Source of the DNA: Rhizobacter sp.
Lineage (GTDB): Bacteria > Pseudomonadota > Gammaproteobacteria > Burkholderiales > Burkholderiaceae_C
Assembly: GCA_025360945.1 (NCBI GenBank)
Contig: JANYBE010000071.1
Location: 1 to 14,881 of the forward strand
Reading direction: 5' to 3'
Length of the DNA: 14,881 bases
The first letter of the stretch is position 1; every line of letters begins with the position of its first letter. Position numbers and translations under genes: made by a program. Positions 13,850 through 14,881 of the stretch are shown in pieces. The notes under the pieces were generated by a model, which ran no database searches, was not told the origin of the DNA, and saw nothing but the letters and a program-made list of their open reading frames with translations.

Positions 13850-14881
13850 TGGCCGACGACGCACGCAACGCGGGCCGCGCGCCGCGCCGCCGCGCGCTGC
13901 GCCGGCTGGGTTGCAGTGCGCTCGCGCTCGCGACCGTGGGTTGCGGTGGCAGCATCGGCGCATCTGGCCCACTGAACTTCTGGGCCATGGGACGCGAGGC
14001 CGAGGTTGTCGGCGAGTTGCTGCCCGAGTTCCGCGCGCGTCATCCGGGTATCGAGGTGCGCGTCCAGCAGCTGCCCTGGACGGCGGCACACGAGAAGCTG
14101 CTCACCGCGTATGCCGGCGACGCGCTGCCCGACCTCTGCCAGCTTGGCAACACCTGGATCCCCGAATTCGCCGCGCTTGACGCGATCGAGCCGCTCGACG
14201 AACGCATCGCTGCGTCGAGCATCCGGCTCGATGACTACTACGCCGGCGTGTTCGACACCAACCGCATGCCCGGCGCGACCGCAGCCGCCGCGCCACAACT
14301 GCGCGGCCTGCCGTGGTACGTGGACACGCGGCTACTGTTCTACCGCAGCGATCTCCTGCGCCAAGCCGGTTTCGCGCAGGCGCCGCGCAGCTGGGCCGAG
14401 TGGCGTGCCGCGATGGTCGCGATCCGCGAGCGCGGCGGTGCAGGCCACTATGGCGCCCTGCTTCCGCTTAACGAGCCCGAGCCGCTGTACGCGTTCGCGC
14501 TGCAGCAGGGCGCGCTGCTCACCGACGGCGACACGCGCGGCGCGTTCTCGCAGCCTGCGTTCCGGCGCGCGCTCGACTTCTACGCAGGCCTGTTCCACGA
14601 TGGGCTCGTGCCATCGATGACGAACACGCAGATCTCCAACGTGTGGGACGAGTTCGCGCGTGGGATGTTCGCTTTCTACGTCACTGGGCCATGGAACATC
14701 GGCGAGTTCCGCCGCCGCCTGCCGCCCGAGCGCCAGAACGATTGGGCAACCGCGCCACTTCCCGGGCCTGACGGCCCGAGCGTCTCGACCTCGGGCGGGT
14801 CGAGCCTGGTACTGATGCGCAGATCGAAGCGCAAGGACGCAGCCTGGAAGTTGATCGAGTTTCTAAGCGAGACGGCGACGA
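13849..14881 (+). CDS. ABC-transporter extracellular sugar-binding protein (3' end outside window)
   Basis: The first 344 codons of a family 1 (MalE/UgpB-like) solute-binding protein; typical members have 410-450 residues, so about 70-100 are missing at the window edge. The N-terminus has an arginine-rich n-region (PRRRALRRL) and a hydrophobic stretch ending at a lipobox-like TVGC (Cys32), so it is likely a periplasmic lipoprotein or exported protein. The mature part follows the family: LNFWAMGREAEVVGELLPEF, GIEVRVQQLPW, DALPDLCQLGNTWIPEF, GLPWYVDTRLLFYRSDLL, GMFAFYVTGPWNIGEF and SGGSSLVLMRRSKRKDAAW. Its ATG overlaps the preceding TGA by one base, so it is translationally coupled to the GH144-like gene. 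This implies that permease genes follow just outside the window and that oligosaccharide crosses the inner membrane by ABC transport. Confidence 0.93.
   Translation, partial: MADDARNAGRAPRRRALRRLGCSALALATVGCGGSIGASGPLNFWAMGREAEVVGELLPEFRARHPGIEVRVQQLPWTAAHEKLLTAYAGDALPDLCQLGNTWIPEFAALDAIEPLDERIAASSIRLDDYYAGVFDTNRMPGATAAAAPQLRGLPWYVDTRLLFYRSDLLRQAGFAQAPRSWAEWRAAMVAIRERGGAGHYGALLPLNEPEPLYAFALQQGALLTDGDTRGAFSQPAFRRALDFYAGLFHDGLVPSMTNTQISNVWDEFARGMFAFYVTGPWNIGEFRRRLPPERQNDWATAPLPGPDGPSVSTSGGSSLVLMRRSKRKDAAWKLIEFLSETAT

Noticed and set aside
12998..14089. 363-codon minus-strand frame opposite the GH144-like and binding-protein genes
   Set aside because: It spans two recognisable coupled genes on the other strand and has no domain of its own.

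Overview
The window is high-GC DNA from a proteobacterium. The block smg–(dprA)–LysM protein on the minus strand, divergent from def–fmt on the plus strand, together with the wording of Smg, Def and the LysM protein, resembles betaproteobacteria of the order Burkholderiales. This placement is by recall of family sequences, not by a search. The carbohydrate genes on the right also have close counterparts in Xanthomonadaceae, so their origin is less certain.

Left part (1-2508): the last 35 codons of an unidentified gene, then a complete 768-residue DUF1631 protein. It converges on smg across a 48-base gap that holds a small GC-rich inverted repeat.

Middle part (2509-6720): smg is intact. The next locus should be dprA (DNA processing/competence protein), but only a broken remnant is left. 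Recognisable DprA segments are scattered over all three minus-strand frames, with at least seven frame changes, one in-frame stop and no N-terminal third. The neighbouring secreted LysM protein is intact. On the other strand def and fmt form a 4-base-overlapping pair, closed by a good intrinsic terminator.

Right part (6721-14881): a co-directional carbohydrate-use cluster. It contains a cytoplasmic GH1 beta-glucosidase, a LacI-family regulator, a large TonB-dependent receptor with an N-terminal carboxypeptidase-regulatory-like domain, a lipoprotein of the 'glucoamylase' (PF10091/GH144-like) family, and the first 344 codons of an ABC-transporter sugar-binding protein. A near-perfect LacI-type operator lies in the leader just ahead of the GH1 gene.

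The genes suggest one route. A surface or periplasmic GH144-like enzyme cuts a glucan, the TonB receptor brings oligosaccharides across the outer membrane, and the binding protein hands them to an inner-membrane ABC transporter. The GH1 enzyme then releases glucose in the cytoplasm under LacI control. Because characterised GH144 enzymes act on beta-1,2-glucan, a beta-1,2-glucan/sophorose-type system is the leading hypothesis, but substrate cannot be proven from sequence. No RNA genes, CRISPR arrays or insertion sequences were seen.
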